64,000 bases of DNA from an uncultured Pelagibacteraceae bacterium (GTDB lineage: Bacteria > Pseudomonadota > Alphaproteobacteria > Pelagibacterales > Pelagibacteraceae), in NCBI GenBank assembly GCA_902583645.1, contig CACHWQ010000002.1:29442-93441 (forward strand). The letters are read 5' to 3'. Positions 1 to 9,898 of the stretch are shown here, piece after piece. Each line of letters starts with the position of its first letter. The first letter of the stretch is position 1. A program made the translations under genes and the position numbers. The notes below the pieces were generated by a model that was not told the origin of the DNA, did not search any database, and saw only the letters and a list, made by a program, of their open reading frames with translations.

Positions 1-357
1 TTTTCTTGCATTCACGTCAGTCATTACACCTTTCGGTGTTGAAATTATAGCAATCCCTAAACCATTATTTATTTTAGGTAGACTCTCTGCGCTAGAAAAA
101 ATTCTTCTACCAGGCTTTGAAACTCTTTCAATAACGTTTATAACTGGGTTTCCAAGGTTATATTTTAAGTCTATAACTAATTCAGATTTGCCCTCCTTCT
201 CAATTATTTTAAAGTCCAAGATAAATCCTTCCTCTTTTAATACTTCCGCTATTTTAATTTTAAATTTAGATGAAGGAAGACTTACTTTTTTTTGACTTCT
301 AAGCTGTGAATTTTTAATTCTTGCTAACATATCTCCAATTGGGTCGCTCATGCTCAT
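1..357 (-). CDS. rpsH: 30S ribosomal protein S8 (3' end cut by window)
   Basis: S8 binds the central domain of 16S rRNA and helps assemble the small-subunit platform; in E. coli it also represses its own operon. I translated the region by eye. The start MSMSDPIGDMLARI is typical of S8, and a later stretch reads NGLGIAIISTPKGVM. About 119 residues are visible, so roughly a dozen C-terminal residues lie beyond base 1. I chose the outer ATG at 357 over the in-frame ATG at 351 because S8 proteins usually begin MSMSDP. It follows rpsN in the spc-type gene order. Confidence 0.95.
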   Translation of the reverse strand, partial: MSMSDPIGDMLARIKNSQLRSQKKVSLPSSKFKIKIAEVLKEEGFILDFKIIEKEGKSELVIDLKYNLGNPVINVIERVSKPGRRIFSSAESLPKINNGLGIAIISTPKGVMTDVNARK

Positions 358-369
358 AATTTTTCCTTT

Positions 370-675
370 CTACCAGCTAGATTTAACCATGCCAGGTATT
401 TTTCCTTCCAAACCTAATTTTCTTAATGCTATTCTTGATATTTTTAACTTTCTATAAACACCATGAGGTCTTCCAGTTATTTGACAACGATTCATAACTC
501 TATTTTTGGCAGAATTTCTCGGCATTTTTGATAATTTTTGCTGAGCTTTAAATCTTTCTTCCAAAGAAAGTTTTTTATTCATTATAATTTTTTTTAGCTT
601 CTGTCTTTTTGAAAAATATTTGTTAGATAACTTCATTCTTCTATTATTTTTATTTATAGCACTTAACTTGGCCAT
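370..675 (-). CDS. rpsN: 30S ribosomal protein S14
   Basis: S14 sits in the head of the 30S subunit and contacts the 3' major domain of 16S rRNA. The 101-residue length and the C-terminal part ([20 protein letters not shown]...GMVKSSW) identify the long form. It lacks the paired CxxC zinc ligands of the short form, so it does not need zinc. It lies between rplE and rpsH with a spacing of 2 and 12 bases, as in the standard spc operon. Confidence 0.97.
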   Translation of the reverse strand: MAKLSAINKNNRRMKLSNKYFSKRQKLKKIIMNKKLSLEERFKAQQKLSKMPRNSAKNRVMNRCQITGRPHGVYRKLKISRIALRKLGLEGKIPGMVKSSW

Positions 676-677
676 AT

Positions 678-1232
678 TTAGTTACTCCTTTCAGATTTAA
701 ATGGAAAATTCAATTTTTTTAACAATTCTAGACTATGATTTTTATCAGTTGATGAAATATTAATTGTTATATCAAGACCTCTTATTTTATCTACTTTATC
801 AAAATTTACTTCAGGAAAAATTATATGTTCCTTAACACCAAATGAGTAATTTCCAAATTTATCAAAACCTGAAATAGATAAACCTCTAAAATCTTTTATT
901 CTTGGTAAAGCAATATTTACTAATCTGTCAATAAATTCATACATTTTATCTTTCCTTAAAGTAACTTTTAAACCTGCATTTGAATTTTTTCTTGTTTTAA
1001 AGTTTGAAATTGATTTTTTAAATTTTGTAGATACAGGTTTTTGACCTGTTATTTTCGACAAATCTTCCTCACAAGATTTTAAAATTTTATTATCATTGCC
1101 ATCTACACCAAGACCCATATTGATAACAACTTTATTCACTTTGGGAACCATAAGGCTATTTTTTAATCCAAATTTATTTTTTAAATCATTTTGAATTTCT
1201 TTTTTATATAAGTCTTTCAACCTTGGTATCAT
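678..1232 (-). CDS. rplE: 50S ribosomal protein L5
   Basis: L5 binds 5S rRNA in the central protuberance and forms an inter-subunit bridge. The 184 residues are the usual length. Recognisable blocks are MGLGVDGND, the [20 protein letters not shown] segment, and RDFRGLS-like text near the C-terminal half ([21 protein letters not shown]). Its ATG overlaps the end of rplX by 4 bases, suggesting coupled translation. Confidence 0.97.
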   Translation of the reverse strand: MIPRLKDLYKKEIQNDLKNKFGLKNSLMVPKVNKVVINMGLGVDGNDNKILKSCEEDLSKITGQKPVSTKFKKSISNFKTRKNSNAGLKVTLRKDKMYEFIDRLVNIALPRIKDFRGLSISGFDKFGNYSFGVKEHIIFPEVNFDKVDKIRGLDITINISSTDKNHSLELLKKLNFPFKSERSN

Positions 1233-1489
1233 TTTTTAACTTTCTCTTTAGGTTTAATTTTTGTTTTTTTTATTTCGTTTATAATTGATAAATTTGATAA
1301 ATTTATGAAATTTTCTTTTTCAAAAATACCACCTTTTTTTTCTTTAGTTGTTTTTACATGTTTTTTAATGATATTCAGACCTTTTACTTTTGCTCTATAT
1401 TTAGGCCTATCAATTTCAATTATCTCTCCTTCTTTGTTTCTATCCTTGCCTGCTAAAACTTTTACTTTTGTCCCTTTTTTCAAACTCAT
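1229..1489 (-). CDS. rplX: 50S ribosomal protein L24
   Basis: L24 is an early assembly protein that binds domain I of 23S rRNA. The 86-residue product starts [21 protein letters not shown], the KOW motif typical of L24, and has the basic linker [13 protein letters not shown]. It is somewhat shorter than the roughly 100-residue norm, with a Lys-rich tail. It shares one base with rplN and overlaps rplE by 4 bases. Confidence 0.95.
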   Translation of the reverse strand: MSLKKGTKVKVLAGKDRNKEGEIIEIDRPKYRAKVKGLNIIKKHVKTTKEKKGGIFEKENFINLSNLSIINEIKKTKIKPKEKVKK

Positions 1490-1857
1490 TATAAAACCTC
1501 CGGTGCCAATGAAATTATTTTCATTTGACCTCTACTTCTTAACTCACGAGTTACAGGTCCAAAGATTCTTGTTCCTACTGGTTCGCCTTTATCGTCTACC
1601 AATACCGCAGCGTTATTATCAAATTTTACTTTGGATCCATCATCTCTATGTATTCCTTTTTTTACTCTAACAACCACTGCTTTGTGAACTGATCCTTTTT
1701 TTACCTTGCCTTTTGGTAAAGCTTCCTTTACTGCAATAACTATTGTGTCACCAATACTTGCGTACCTTCTTTTTGAGCCACCCAAGACTTTAATACACTC
1801 GATTCTTTTAGCACCAGTATTATCTGCAACCTGTAATTCTGTTTGTATTTGAATCAT
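1489..1857 (-). CDS. rplN: 50S ribosomal protein L14
   Basis: L14 lies at the subunit interface and takes part in inter-subunit bridges. The 122-residue sequence is strongly conserved: [21 protein letters not shown] at the start, then [26 protein letters not shown] and a [13 protein letters not shown] block. It lies between rpsQ and rplX with overlapping ends, in the usual order. Confidence 0.98.
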   Translation of the reverse strand: MIQIQTELQVADNTGAKRIECIKVLGGSKRRYASIGDTIVIAVKEALPKGKVKKGSVHKAVVVRVKKGIHRDDGSKVKFDNNAAVLVDDKGEPVGTRIFGPVTRELRSRGQMKIISLAPEVL

Positions 1858-2090
1858 TTTTTTTCCTGCAAAACCTCAAATTTTTTATTTTTTGAATAAG
1901 GTTTGCTTTCTACAATTGAAACCTTATCTCCAATTTTAAATCTATTTTCCTCATCATGGGCACTATATTTTTTTTTACTTTTAACAACTTTTTTAAATAA
2001 AGGATGTTGATATTTTCTCTCTACCATTACTTTGATAGTTTTATTTTCTTTATCACTTACAACAATACCGTTTAATATTTTTTTAGGCAT
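1854..2090 (-). CDS. rpsQ: 30S ribosomal protein S17
   Basis: S17 is a primary 16S rRNA binding protein of the 5' domain with an OB fold. The 78-residue product starts [19 protein letters not shown] and contains the family block [14 protein letters not shown] and [13 protein letters not shown]. It overlaps rpmC by 8 bases and rplN by 4, so the three are probably translated from one message. Confidence 0.97.
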   Translation of the reverse strand: MPKKILNGIVVSDKENKTIKVMVERKYQHPLFKKVVKSKKKYSAHDEENRFKIGDKVSIVESKPYSKNKKFEVLQEKK

Positions 2091-2274
2091 TAACTTTCCT
2101 ATCTATTATAAATTTAAGTCTTGCAATATTTTTCTTTGTTATATTTATTTTTGAAGGATTGGGAATTTGACCATTTATCTTTTGAAATCTTAGATTAAAA
2201 AGATCTTTTTTTAATTTATCTAAATCTTTCAAAGCTTGTTCTTTAGTAATTTTTTTTGTGTCTTTTTTTTTCAT
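2083..2274 (-). CDS. rpmC: 50S ribosomal protein L29
   Basis: L29 sits beside the polypeptide exit tunnel next to L23. The 63-residue product has the family core LKKDLFNLRFQKINGQIPNPSKI followed by a KKNIARLKFII helix. Its start overlaps the rplP stop by one base. The N-terminal Lys-rich extension ([13 protein letters not shown]) is in keeping with the base composition of the genome. Confidence 0.95.
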   Translation of the reverse strand: MKKKDTKKITKEQALKDLDKLKKDLFNLRFQKINGQIPNPSKINITKKNIARLKFIIDRKVNA

Positions 2275-2684
2275 TAAGTTAATCTTCTTATAAATTTTGT
2301 TTTTATTGGTAATTTTGCTGATGCCTTATATAAAGCTTCTTTTGCTATTTGCTCAGAAACACCATCCACTTCAAATAATATTCTTCCAGGTTTCACTCTG
2401 CAAGCCCAAAACTCTGGTGATCCCTTGCCTTTACCCATTCTTACCTCTGTAGGTTTTTTAGAGACCGGTATATTTGGAAATATTCTTGTCCAAACTCGGC
2501 CTTGTCTTTTCATATGTCTTGTAAGAGCTACTCGTGCAGCTTCTATTTGTTTTGATATTATTCTATCTGGTGACATAGCTTTTAATCCGAAAGATCCATA
2601 ATTCATAAAATTACATCTTGATGCATTTCCGTGTATTCTTCCTTTGTGTGCTTTTCTAAATTTTGTTCTTGTAGGCTGTAACAT
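2274..2684 (-). CDS. rplP: 50S ribosomal protein L16
   Basis: L16 binds 23S rRNA close to the A-site tRNA elbow and 5S rRNA. The 136-residue product starts [16 protein letters not shown] and contains the conserved [19 protein letters not shown] and the [17 protein letters not shown] block. Length and order (after rpsC, before rpmC) are standard. Confidence 0.98.
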   Translation of the reverse strand: MLQPTRTKFRKAHKGRIHGNASRCNFMNYGSFGLKAMSPDRIISKQIEAARVALTRHMKRQGRVWTRIFPNIPVSKKPTEVRMGKGKGSPEFWACRVKPGRILFEVDGVSEQIAKEALYKASAKLPIKTKFIRRLT

Positions 2685-2686
2685 AA

Positions 2687-3346
2687 TTATTTTTTATTTG
2701 TCTCCTGACTGAATTCTCTAGTAAATATTTCTCCTTTATAAATCCAAACTTTAATACCAATTATTCCGTACGTAGTTAAAGCTTCAGCTTCTGCATAGTC
2801 AATATCCGCCCTCAATGTATGAGAAGGAATACTTCCATCTCTTAACCATTCGGTTCTGGCAATTTCATTTCCTCCTAATCTTCCACTTACAGATACTTTA
2901 ATTCCTTTAGCCCCCAGCCTAAGAGCTGATTGCATTGATCTTTTCATTGCTCTTCTATATGAAACTCTTTTCACTAATTGTTGAGCTATGTTTTCAGCTA
3001 CTAAATAGCTATTTGTTTCAGGTTTTTTTACCTCTTTAATATTTAGATTAACTTCATTTTTTGTTAAACCAGAAAGTTTATTTTTAATTTTTTCAATATC
3101 GCTCCCTTTTTTACCAATAACAAAACCGGGTCTTGAGGTATAAATAGTTACAAAACATTTCTTGCTTGTTCTCTCAATCATTACCTTTGATACTCCTGAA
3201 TTTATAACATTCTTTTTTATGTATTCTCTTATTTTAAAATCCTCTATAAGATAATTTCCAAAATTCTTTTTGCTTGCATACCATACGGAGTCCCATCCTC
3301 TATTAATTCCCAATCTTAAACCTACTGGATTAACCTTTTGACCCAT
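2687..3346 (-). CDS. rpsC: 30S ribosomal protein S3
   Basis: S3 forms part of the mRNA entry site and contributes to ribosomal helicase activity. The product contains the N-terminal [13 protein letters not shown] signature, a KH domain with [16 protein letters not shown], and the C-terminal block [25 protein letters not shown] chose the ATG at 3346 because the family begins MGQK; an upstream in-frame start at 3358 would add four residues (MRKN). It overlaps the 3' end of rplV by 17 bases with this start. Confidence 0.97.
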   Translation of the reverse strand: MGQKVNPVGLRLGINRGWDSVWYASKKNFGNYLIEDFKIREYIKKNVINSGVSKVMIERTSKKCFVTIYTSRPGFVIGKKGSDIEKIKNKLSGLTKNEVNLNIKEVKKPETNSYLVAENIAQQLVKRVSYRRAMKRSMQSALRLGAKGIKVSVSGRLGGNEIARTEWLRDGSIPSHTLRADIDYAEAEALTTYGIIGIKVWIYKGEIFTREFSQETNKK

Positions 3347-3722
3347 GTTTTTCCTCAATTTTTTGTTTTTCTGTTAATACTATAGTTAAATTTGAAATAG
3401 GTTTTTTAATTGGTGCAGCTCTTCCTTTAGCACGGGCTCTAAACCTTTTCATGATCACTTGCTTGCCGCAGTAAGCTTCTTTAACAATAAGTTTATCGAT
3501 ATCATATTGGAAGTTATTCTCAGCATTTGCTATTGCAGACGATAACGTTTTTTTTACATCATTTGAAATTCTTTTATCAGAAAAAGATAGATCCCTTACA
3601 GCAACGTCAACTTTTTTTCCAACTATGGATCTTAATATAGGCTTAAGTTTTCTTGTGCTAGATCTTACACTTTTGTTAATAGATTTAACAAGTTTTTCTG
3701 ATTTATTTTCTTTTGTTGCCAT
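3330..3722 (-). CDS. rplV: 50S ribosomal protein L22
   Basis: L22 binds several 23S rRNA domains and sends a loop into the exit tunnel. The family body is visible as [20 protein letters not shown], then [17 protein letters not shown] and [18 protein letters not shown], the tunnel-loop region. The 130 residues include a slightly longer N-terminus ([11 protein letters not shown]) than many homologues. It follows rpsS with a 2-base gap. Confidence 0.96.
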   Translation of the reverse strand: MATKENKSEKLVKSINKSVRSSTRKLKPILRSIVGKKVDVAVRDLSFSDKRISNDVKKTLSSAIANAENNFQYDIDKLIVKEAYCGKQVIMKRFRARAKGRAAPIKKPISNLTIVLTEKQKIEEKHGSKG

Positions 3723-3724
3723 TC

Positions 3725-4033
3725 TTATTTTTTCACCTCAGGTTTGTCGCCGCCAGTTTCTTTTGCTTTTTTATCTGCTGGAGTATGACCAAAAAATTGT
3801 CTAGTTGGTGCAAATTCACCAAATTTATGTCCAACCATGTCCTCTGAAATGGTTATAGGTATAAATTTTTTACCATTATAAATTAAAAAACTTATTCCCA
3901 CGAAATCAGGTATAATCGTTGATTTTCTTGACCAAATTTTAATTGGTTTTTTGTTTGGTTCGCTTTTCTGCTTATCCACTTTCTTGATAACACTTTCTTC
4001 TACAAATGGTCCTTTCCAAATTGATCTAGCCAT
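3725..4033 (-). CDS. rpsS: 30S ribosomal protein S19
   Basis: S19 is in the 30S head, contacts S13 and helps bind tRNA. Conserved text includes [31 protein letters not shown] and the signature [18 protein letters not shown]. It has 102 residues, with a short hydrophilic tail ([14 protein letters not shown]). Order rplB-rpsS-rplV is standard. Confidence 0.98.
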   Translation of the reverse strand: MARSIWKGPFVEESVIKKVDKQKSEPNKKPIKIWSRKSTIIPDFVGISFLIYNGKKFIPITISEDMVGHKFGEFAPTRQFFGHTPADKKAKETGGDKPEVKK

Positions 4034-4035
4034 AA

Positions 4036-4872
4036 TTATCTATTTTTTTTTGCCTTTCTTCTTGTTATTATAAATCTATCGGTTCTTTTGTTATCTCTAG
4101 TTTTTAATCCTTTTGCTGATTGACCTGTTGGCGACACAGGATGTCTTCCTCCAGCTGATTTACCTTCACCACCTCCATGTGGATGGTCAACAGGGTTTTT
4201 TACAACACCCCTTGTGTGAGGTCTTATTCCTAGCCACCTTGATCTTCCCGCTTTACCAATTTTTATATTTTTTTGATCTGGGTTTGATAAAACTCCAATT
4301 GTTGCCATGCATCTTGAGTTAATTTTTCTAACCTCGCCAGAAGTCATTTTAATCAATGAGTAATTTCCATCTACGCCGGCAATACTTACAGAGGTTCCTG
4401 CAGATCTAGCTATTTTTCCACCTGCGCCTGGTTGTAACTCAACATTATGTATCTCGATACCTGTGGGGATATCCTGCAGAGGCATACAATTTCCATTTTT
4501 TATTTCAATATTTGAACCATTTTGTATCTTGTCACCAACTTTAATTTTTTGTGGTGCTAGGTAATAAAACTGCTTACCATCCTCAAATTTTACTAGCATT
4601 ATATGACAAGATCTATTTGGATCGTATTCTATTCTTTGTATTTCACCAATGGAGTTAAATTTTCTTCTATAAAAATCTATATTTCTATATTTCTGTTTAT
4701 GCCCCCCACCATGATTTTTTGAAGTAATTCTTCCATAATTATTTCGACCTTTAGATGAGTTATTTACTGATGTTAAAGGCTTAAAGGGCTTGCCTTTCCA
4801 TAAATTTGATCTGTCAATAAGAACTGTTCCTCTTGTTGACTTTGTATACGGTTTAAAAGATTTTAATGCCAT
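4036..4872 (-). CDS. rplB: 50S ribosomal protein L2
   Basis: L2 is required for subunit association and supports the peptidyl transferase centre. The 278-residue product contains the near-invariant [21 protein letters not shown] block, [16 protein letters not shown], and the C-terminal [20 protein letters not shown] motif with its conserved His. The length is as expected. It follows rplW by 2 bases. Confidence 0.98.
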   Translation of the reverse strand: MALKSFKPYTKSTRGTVLIDRSNLWKGKPFKPLTSVNNSSKGRNNYGRITSKNHGGGHKQKYRNIDFYRRKFNSIGEIQRIEYDPNRSCHIMLVKFEDGKQFYYLAPQKIKVGDKIQNGSNIEIKNGNCMPLQDIPTGIEIHNVELQPGAGGKIARSAGTSVSIAGVDGNYSLIKMTSGEVRKINSRCMATIGVLSNPDQKNIKIGKAGRSRWLGIRPHTRGVVKNPVDHPHGGGEGKSAGGRHPVSPTGQSAKGLKTRDNKRTDRFIITRRKAKKNR

Positions 4873-4874
4873 AA

Positions 4875-5168
4875 TTAAATACCTGTTGTTAGATCAATAG
4901 TTTGACCTTTTTTAAGAGTTATAATCGCTTTCTTATATCCTTTAACTTTTACTTTTCTACCTCTGGAAATTTTATTTCTTGAGTGTTTGTTAATAATATT
5001 TACTTTTGTTACATTAACCTTAAATATTTTTTCTATATTTTTTTTAATAACTTTTTTATTTGAAGAATTGGGAACTTTAAATACTATTTTATTTTGTTCA
5101 GATAAATTTGTAGATTTTTCTGTAACTATAGGTGAAATTATTTTATCGTAAATATGAAACTTATGCAT
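4875..5168 (-). CDS. rplW: 50S ribosomal protein L23
   Basis: L23 surrounds the exit tunnel and docks trigger factor and the signal recognition particle. The 97-residue product has the family pattern DKIISPIVTEKST, KVPNSSNKKVIKKNIEKIFKV and the basic loop NKISRGRKVKVKGYKKAIITLKKG. It overlaps the end of rplD by 8 bases. Confidence 0.96.
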   Translation of the reverse strand: MHKFHIYDKIISPIVTEKSTNLSEQNKIVFKVPNSSNKKVIKKNIEKIFKVNVTKVNIINKHSRNKISRGRKVKVKGYKKAIITLKKGQTIDLTTGI

Positions 5169-5784
5169 ACTTTTTTTCCAATTCTCTCATAGAAGTTTCT
5201 GTAAAAATGATTTTTTTAAACTTAATAACATCGTAGCTACTAAAATGATTTACATCGGTTACCTTTACATTTGGTATATTCTTAATAGATCTAATAATTT
5301 TATCTTTAGAAATTTTATCTAAAATAATTAGAGAATTGTGAGCCTGAAATTTTCGCAAAATTTTATTCATTTCTTTTGTTTTAGTAATTTCATTTTTAAA
5401 GTCTGAAAAAATTATTAAATTTTTATTATTATTTTTTTCAGTTATTAGTGACGAAATACTTTTTTTTTTTTCACTTTTATTTATTTTTCTAGTTTTATAT
5501 TTATCCTCACCTTTTGGTCCATGAGCTATACCACCACCAACAAAAATCGGGGCTTTTCTACTAGCATGTCTAGCATTACCTGTACCCTTTTGTGCATAGA
5601 TTTTTGATGTAGAGCCAATAATTTCATTTTTTTGTTTTGTTTTTGCTTTTCTTCCTTTGTAATTAGCATTTGTTTTGTATAGCAAACTACTAACTAATTT
5701 TTTATTAATCTTTGCTGACACTATTGAGTCTAATATTTCAATTGTATCTTTTTTCCCATCTAAGTTTATTTTATCAATTTTCAT
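5161..5784 (-). CDS. rplD: 50S ribosomal protein L4
   Basis: L4 extends a loop into the exit tunnel and, in E. coli, represses the S10 operon. The product (207 residues) carries the L4 loop region with TSKIYAQKGTGNARHASRKAPIFVGGG and HGPKGEDKY. The C-terminal half is divergent and Lys-rich, as is common in this kind of AT-rich genome. It starts one base after the rplC stop. Confidence 0.96.
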   Translation of the reverse strand: MKIDKINLDGKKDTIEILDSIVSAKINKKLVSSLLYKTNANYKGRKAKTKQKNEIIGSTSKIYAQKGTGNARHASRKAPIFVGGGIAHGPKGEDKYKTRKINKSEKKKSISSLITEKNNNKNLIIFSDFKNEITKTKEMNKILRKFQAHNSLIILDKISKDKIIRSIKNIPNVKVTDVNHFSSYDVIKFKKIIFTETSMRELEKKYA

Positions 5785-5785
5785 A

Positions 5786-6496
5786 TTATTTCTTTTTCTT
5801 TTCTGGAATTTTTTTTAATTTTTCTAAAGCCTCTACTTTTTCTTTTGTTGTAAGTTTGCTTATATTTTTTACTGATTTTTTTACCAATACCTCAGAATTT
5901 TTTGCCCCTGGAATTGAGCCCTTAATAAATAAAAGATCGTTTTCCAAATCTGACTTAATAATTTCTATATTTTGCATTGTTCTTACTTTATCGCCCATGT
6001 GACCAGCCATTTTTTTTCCTTTAAATACCTTACCTGGGTCTTGTCTTTGACCAGTTGATCCGTGTGATCTATGAGATACTGAAACACCGTGAGTTGCTCT
6101 TAGCCCACTAAAGTTATGCCTTTTCATTCCTCCAGCAAAACCTTTTCCGATCGTCTTCGACTTAACATCTACAAATTTTATATCCTTGAATATTTCCAAA
6201 CCAAATTCGTTTCCTGGTTTGTAATTTTCTGTATCCTTAACTCTAAACTCTTTTAATTTTTTTTTTGGTTCAGTGTTTTTTTTTGTGAAATATCCCTTCA
6301 TTGATTTAGTAAGCTTAGAATTTTTTATTTTTCCAAACCCTAGTTGAATAGCATTGTATCCTCTATCTTTTTTCTCTATTACATTGATTACTCTTCCTTT
6401 TTCAATTTTTAAAACAGTGACAGGTATGGACTGTCCAGTTTTATAAAATTCTCTGGTCATTCCAATTTTTTTTCCTATTAAACCAATTTCATTCAT
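5786..6496 (-). CDS. rplC: 50S ribosomal protein L3
   Basis: L3 is an early-binding protein near the peptidyl transferase centre. The 236-residue product starts MNEIGLIGKKIGMTREF and holds the signature FSGLRATHGVSVSHRSHGSTGQRQDPGKVFKGKKMAGHMG, including the Gln that is methylated in E. coli. A charged C-terminal extension (EKLKKIPEKKKK) exceeds the E. coli length of about 209. Confidence 0.97.
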   Translation of the reverse strand: MNEIGLIGKKIGMTREFYKTGQSIPVTVLKIEKGRVINVIEKKDRGYNAIQLGFGKIKNSKLTKSMKGYFTKKNTEPKKKLKEFRVKDTENYKPGNEFGLEIFKDIKFVDVKSKTIGKGFAGGMKRHNFSGLRATHGVSVSHRSHGSTGQRQDPGKVFKGKKMAGHMGDKVRTMQNIEIIKSDLENDLLFIKGSIPGAKNSEVLVKKSVKNISKLTTKEKVEALEKLKKIPEKKKK

Positions 6497-6501
6497 AATT
6501 T

Positions 6502-6810
6502 TTAAATTTTAATTTCAACATCAACACCAGATGCCAAGTCTAGCTTCATTAAAGCTTCAACAGTCTGTGGTGTTGGTTCGATTATATCTATTAGTCGTTT
6601 GTGGGTTCTTGTTTCAAATTGTTCTCTACTTTTTTTATCTATATGTGGAGATCTTAAAACTGTATATCTCTCAATTTTTGTTGGAAGAGGTATTGGGCCT
6701 TTAATATTAGCTCCAGTTCTTTTTACTGTGTTTACAATTTCTTCTGTTGATTGATCTAAAACTTTGTTATCGTAGGCTCTTAATTTTATTCTAATATTTT
6801 GTTTCTGCAT
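6502..6810 (-). CDS. rpsJ: 30S ribosomal protein S10 / NusE
   Basis: S10 is a head protein of the 30S subunit and also acts as NusE in transcription antitermination, with NusG encoded further upstream in this window. The 102 residues show [20 protein letters not shown], the [26 protein letters not shown] signature and the loop region. It follows fusA directly; no tuf gene sits between them. Confidence 0.98.
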   Translation of the reverse strand: MQKQNIRIKLRAYDNKVLDQSTEEIVNTVKRTGANIKGPIPLPTKIERYTVLRSPHIDKKSREQFETRTHKRLIDIIEPTPQTVEALMKLDLASGVDVEIKI

Positions 6811-6813
6811 TTT

Positions 6814-8889
6814 TTATCCGGTTTTTTTTGTTACTTCATCTTGAACATTTTGAGGTACTTTTGCATAATGATCAAAAAACATTGAATACTGTGCTCTACC
6901 TTGCGACATAGATCTTAAATTATTAATATAACCAAACATATTAGCTAAAGGTACCATAGCAGTTATTACTGTTGCATTTCCTCTTTGCTCTTGAGTATTA
7001 ATTTGACCCCTTCTACTATTAAGGTCTCCTATAACATCACCCATGTAATCTTCAGGAGTTACAACTTCAACTCTCATCACCGGTTCTAATAATTTTAAAG
7101 TTGCTCTTGTGCATGCTTCTTTAAAACATTGTCTTGAAGCTAACTCAAAAGCTAAAACACTTGAGTCTACATCGTGATGTAATCCATCTAATATTGTTAC
7201 TTTGTAATCTATCAATGGAAAGCCAGCTAAAATACCATTATCTGCTACTGTCTCTACTCCTTTTTCAACACCTGGAATAAATTCTTTTGGAATAGCGCCA
7301 CCTTTAATTTTGCTTTCAATTTCCCTACCTTTACCAGGTTCTAAAGGTTCCACAGAGAGTTTTACTCGTGCAAATTGACCAGCACCACCGCTTTGTTTTT
7401 TATGAGTATAATCAAATTCAGTATTTTTTTCTATTGTCTCTCTGTAGGCCACTTGAGGAGCTCCAACATTAGCTTCAACTTTAAATTCTCTTTTCATTCT
7501 ATCCACAATTATATCCAAGTGTAATTCTCCCATTCCTTTAATTATAGTTTGACCAGACTCTTCGTCTGAACTTACCCTGAATGATGGATCCTCTTTTGCA
7601 AGTCTACCAAGAGCTTCGCCCATTTTTTCTTGGTCACCTTTGGTTTTTGGTTCAACAGCTATTTCAATTACTGGATCAGGAAACTCCATAGGTTCGAGTA
7701 AAACGGGGTTGTCTTCATCTGACAATGTGTGGCCTGTGATTGTATTTTTTAAACCCGCTAAAGCAACTATATCTCCAGAATTAGCCTCTTTTATATCCTC
7801 TCTCGAATTTGCATGCATTAATAGCATTCTTCCTACTCTTTCCTCTCTATCTTTTGAAGTATTATAAATGGCAGTACCTGTTTTAACTGTTCCAGAATAA
7901 ACTCTAATAAATGTTAGTGATCCAACAAATGGATCGTTTGCAACTTTAAACGCAAGTGCTGAAAATGGTGCATTGTCTTCGAATTTCATTACAATATTAT
8001 CTTCAGAATTAGGTTTTGTTCCATTTATTGAACCAATATCTTGTGGACTAGGAAGGTAATCTACCACAGCATCCAATAATGGCTGTACACCTTTATTTTT
8101 AAATGCTGAGCCTGTTAGAACTGGCACAAAATCAAAATTTAGACAACCTTTTCTCACACATTTGATTAAATCATCTTTAGAAATTTCATCCCCATTAAGA
8201 TAGCTTTCCATAAGTTTTTCATCTTGTTCCACAGCTGTTTCTACTAATTCTTGTCTGTATTTATCGCATGAATCTTTAAGATCTGATGGTATATCTATCT
8301 CTTCCCATTCAGCACCTAGATCTTCGTTCTTCCAGACAATTGCTTTCATTTTAACAAGATCAACGACTCCTTTTAAATCAGCCTCAATTCCAATTGGAAT
8401 TTGCATGACTAGAGGTTTTGCTCCTAGTCTTTCTTTAATCATATCAACACATCTAAAAAAATCTGCTCCAGTTCTGTCTAGTTTATTAACAAAACAAATT
8501 CTTGGTACTTTATATTTATCTGCTTGCCTCCACACAGTTTCAGATTGCGGTTCTACTCCAGCAACTCCATCAAATACTGCTACGGCTCCATCTAGAACTT
8601 TTAATGATCTTTCAACCTCAATTGTAAAGTCTACATGTCCAGGGGTATCTATAATATTAATTCTGTGATCTCTCCAAAAACATGTAGTTGCCGCAGAAGT
8701 AATAGTTATACCTCTTTCTTGTTCTTGTTCCATCCAGTCCATAGTTGCGGCTCCATCATGAACCTCACCTATCTTATGACTTTTACCAGTGTAGTATAAA
8801 ATTCTTTCTGTCGTAGTTGTTTTTCCAGCATCTATGTGAGCCATAATACCAATGTTTCTATATTTATCTAATGTATGCGTTCTAGTCAT
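6814..8889 (-). CDS. fusA: Translation elongation factor G
   Basis: EF-G is the GTPase that drives translocation of tRNA and mRNA. The 691-residue product has the G-domain motifs AHIDAGKTT (17-25), DTPGH (81-85) and NKLD (135-138), then the later domains with [17 protein letters not shown] and the C-terminal [17 protein letters not shown]. Length is typical for the canonical single-copy factor. It sits between rpsG (6-base gap) and rpsJ (3-base gap) as in a str operon that lacks its own tuf. Confidence 0.98.
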   Translation of the reverse strand: MTRTHTLDKYRNIGIMAHIDAGKTTTTERILYYTGKSHKIGEVHDGAATMDWMEQEQERGITITSAATTCFWRDHRINIIDTPGHVDFTIEVERSLKVLDGAVAVFDGVAGVEPQSETVWRQADKYKVPRICFVNKLDRTGADFFRCVDMIKERLGAKPLVMQIPIGIEADLKGVVDLVKMKAIVWKNEDLGAEWEEIDIPSDLKDSCDKYRQELVETAVEQDEKLMESYLNGDEISKDDLIKCVRKGCLNFDFVPVLTGSAFKNKGVQPLLDAVVDYLPSPQDIGSINGTKPNSEDNIVMKFEDNAPFSALAFKVANDPFVGSLTFIRVYSGTVKTGTAIYNTSKDREERVGRMLLMHANSREDIKEANSGDIVALAGLKNTITGHTLSDEDNPVLLEPMEFPDPVIEIAVEPKTKGDQEKMGEALGRLAKEDPSFRVSSDEESGQTIIKGMGELHLDIIVDRMKREFKVEANVGAPQVAYRETIEKNTEFDYTHKKQSGGAGQFARVKLSVEPLEPGKGREIESKIKGGAIPKEFIPGVEKGVETVADNGILAGFPLIDYKVTILDGLHHDVDSSVLAFELASRQCFKEACTRATLKLLEPVMRVEVVTPEDYMGDVIGDLNSRRGQINTQEQRGNATVITAMVPLANMFGYINNLRSMSQGRAQYSMFFDHYAKVPQNVQDEVTKKTG

Positions 8890-8895
8890 AAATTT

Positions 8896-9366
8896 TTACC
8901 ATCTAAAATGTGCAAATGCTTTGTTTGACTCTGCCATTTTATGTGTATCCTCTTTTTTTTTTATTGCAGAACCTCTATTTTGGTAAGCATCAAATATTTC
9001 ATTAAATATCTTATCTGACATATTTTTGTCTTTTCTTTTTCTCGAAGCATCTATAAGCCATCTTAAAGCTAGAGCCTGAGATCTTTTAGCTTTAACCTCA
9101 ACAGGAACTTGATATGTAGCTCCACCAACTCTTCTTGATCTTACTTCAACAGTTGGTTTGATATTATTGATAGCTTGGTTAAAAATATTTATTGGCTCGT
9201 CTTTTGTTTTTAATTTTATTTTATCTATAGCGTCATAAATTATTTTTTCTGCTACAGTTTTTTTTCCATCATACATTATAGAATTTATTAGTTTTGGTAT
9301 TACAACAGACTTAAATTTTGGATCAACAATTGGAATTTTTTTGGGTGCTCTTTTTTTTCTAGACAT
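8896..9366 (-). CDS. rpsG: 30S ribosomal protein S7
   Basis: S7 nucleates assembly of the 16S 3' major domain and lies near the exit-site tRNA. The product (156 residues) has the conserved blocks KLINSIMYDGKKTVAEKI, VEVRSRRVGGATYQVPVEV and RALALRWL-type text (SQALALRWLIDASRKRKD), ending in AFAHFRW. It is the second gene of the str-type operon, 2 bases after rpsL. Confidence 0.98.
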   Translation of the reverse strand: MSRKKRAPKKIPIVDPKFKSVVIPKLINSIMYDGKKTVAEKIIYDAIDKIKLKTKDEPINIFNQAINNIKPTVEVRSRRVGGATYQVPVEVKAKRSQALALRWLIDASRKRKDKNMSDKIFNEIFDAYQNRGSAIKKKEDTHKMAESNKAFAHFRW

Positions 9367-9368
9367 TA

Positions 9369-9740
9369 CTATTTACCTTTTTTAGCACCGTATTTAGAAC
9401 GCTGTTGTTTTCTTGCAGTAACACCCTGGGTATCAAGGTTGCCTCTTAAAATGTGATATCTTACTCCAGGTAAGTCTTTAACACGACCTCCTCTAATCAA
9501 AACTACAGAATGCTCTTGTAGATTATGTCCTTCACCTGGGATATATGAAGTCACTTCATGCCCATTTGATAATCTAACTCTAGCAACTTTTCTAAGTGCA
9601 GAATTTGGTTTCTTGGGTGTCGTCGTATAAACTTTTACACATACACCTCTTTTCTGAGGAGATTTTTCTAATGCAGGGACTTTGTCCCTTGAAGCGGGTT
9701 TTTGTCGTCTTTTTCTTAGCAACTGGTTAATAGTCGGCAT
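9369..9740 (-). CDS. rpsL: 30S ribosomal protein S12
   Basis: S12 monitors decoding in the A site. The 123-residue sequence is nearly invariant: [31 protein letters not shown] and [17 protein letters not shown]. The two Lys residues whose changes confer streptomycin resistance in other bacteria are present in wild-type form. It is the first gene of the long ribosomal run; a promoter is proposed about 80 bases upstream. Confidence 0.98.
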   Translation of the reverse strand: MPTINQLLRKRRQKPASRDKVPALEKSPQKRGVCVKVYTTTPKKPNSALRKVARVRLSNGHEVTSYIPGEGHNLQEHSVVLIRGGRVKDLPGVRYHILRGNLDTQGVTARKQQRSKYGAKKGK

Positions 9741-9799
9741 AAATTTTATATATTTTTTTGAATGAAATAAAAAACGACCAAATGTGTTGTGGCAGCGTT

Positions 9800-9843
9800 T
9801 AATACCCCAATGGTATTACATTCCAACCAAAAATTATCGTCAA
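9800..9843 (-). promoter_or_regulatory. Putative promoter of the str/S10/spc run with an overlapping palindrome
   Basis: Reading the minus strand, a TTGACG -35 element (9838-9843) is followed after 17 bases by TGTAAT (9815-9820), close to the sigma-70 consensus. A perfect 7-bp inverted repeat, TAATACC / GGTATTA with a 5-base loop (9800-9818), overlaps the -10 box and the likely start site. It could be an operator or a leader hairpin. The rest of the 158-base rpoC-rpsL space shows no clear terminator. The transcription start has not been mapped. Confidence 0.5.
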
Positions 9844-9898
9844 AATACTATAGAATTTTTATTTGTCAATTCAAAAGGCTACTTGTGATTGAGTATTT

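Noticed and set aside
1305..1670. A 121-codon plus-strand open frame
   Set aside because: It is antisense to rplX and rplN and encodes a low-complexity hydrophobic product with no family features.
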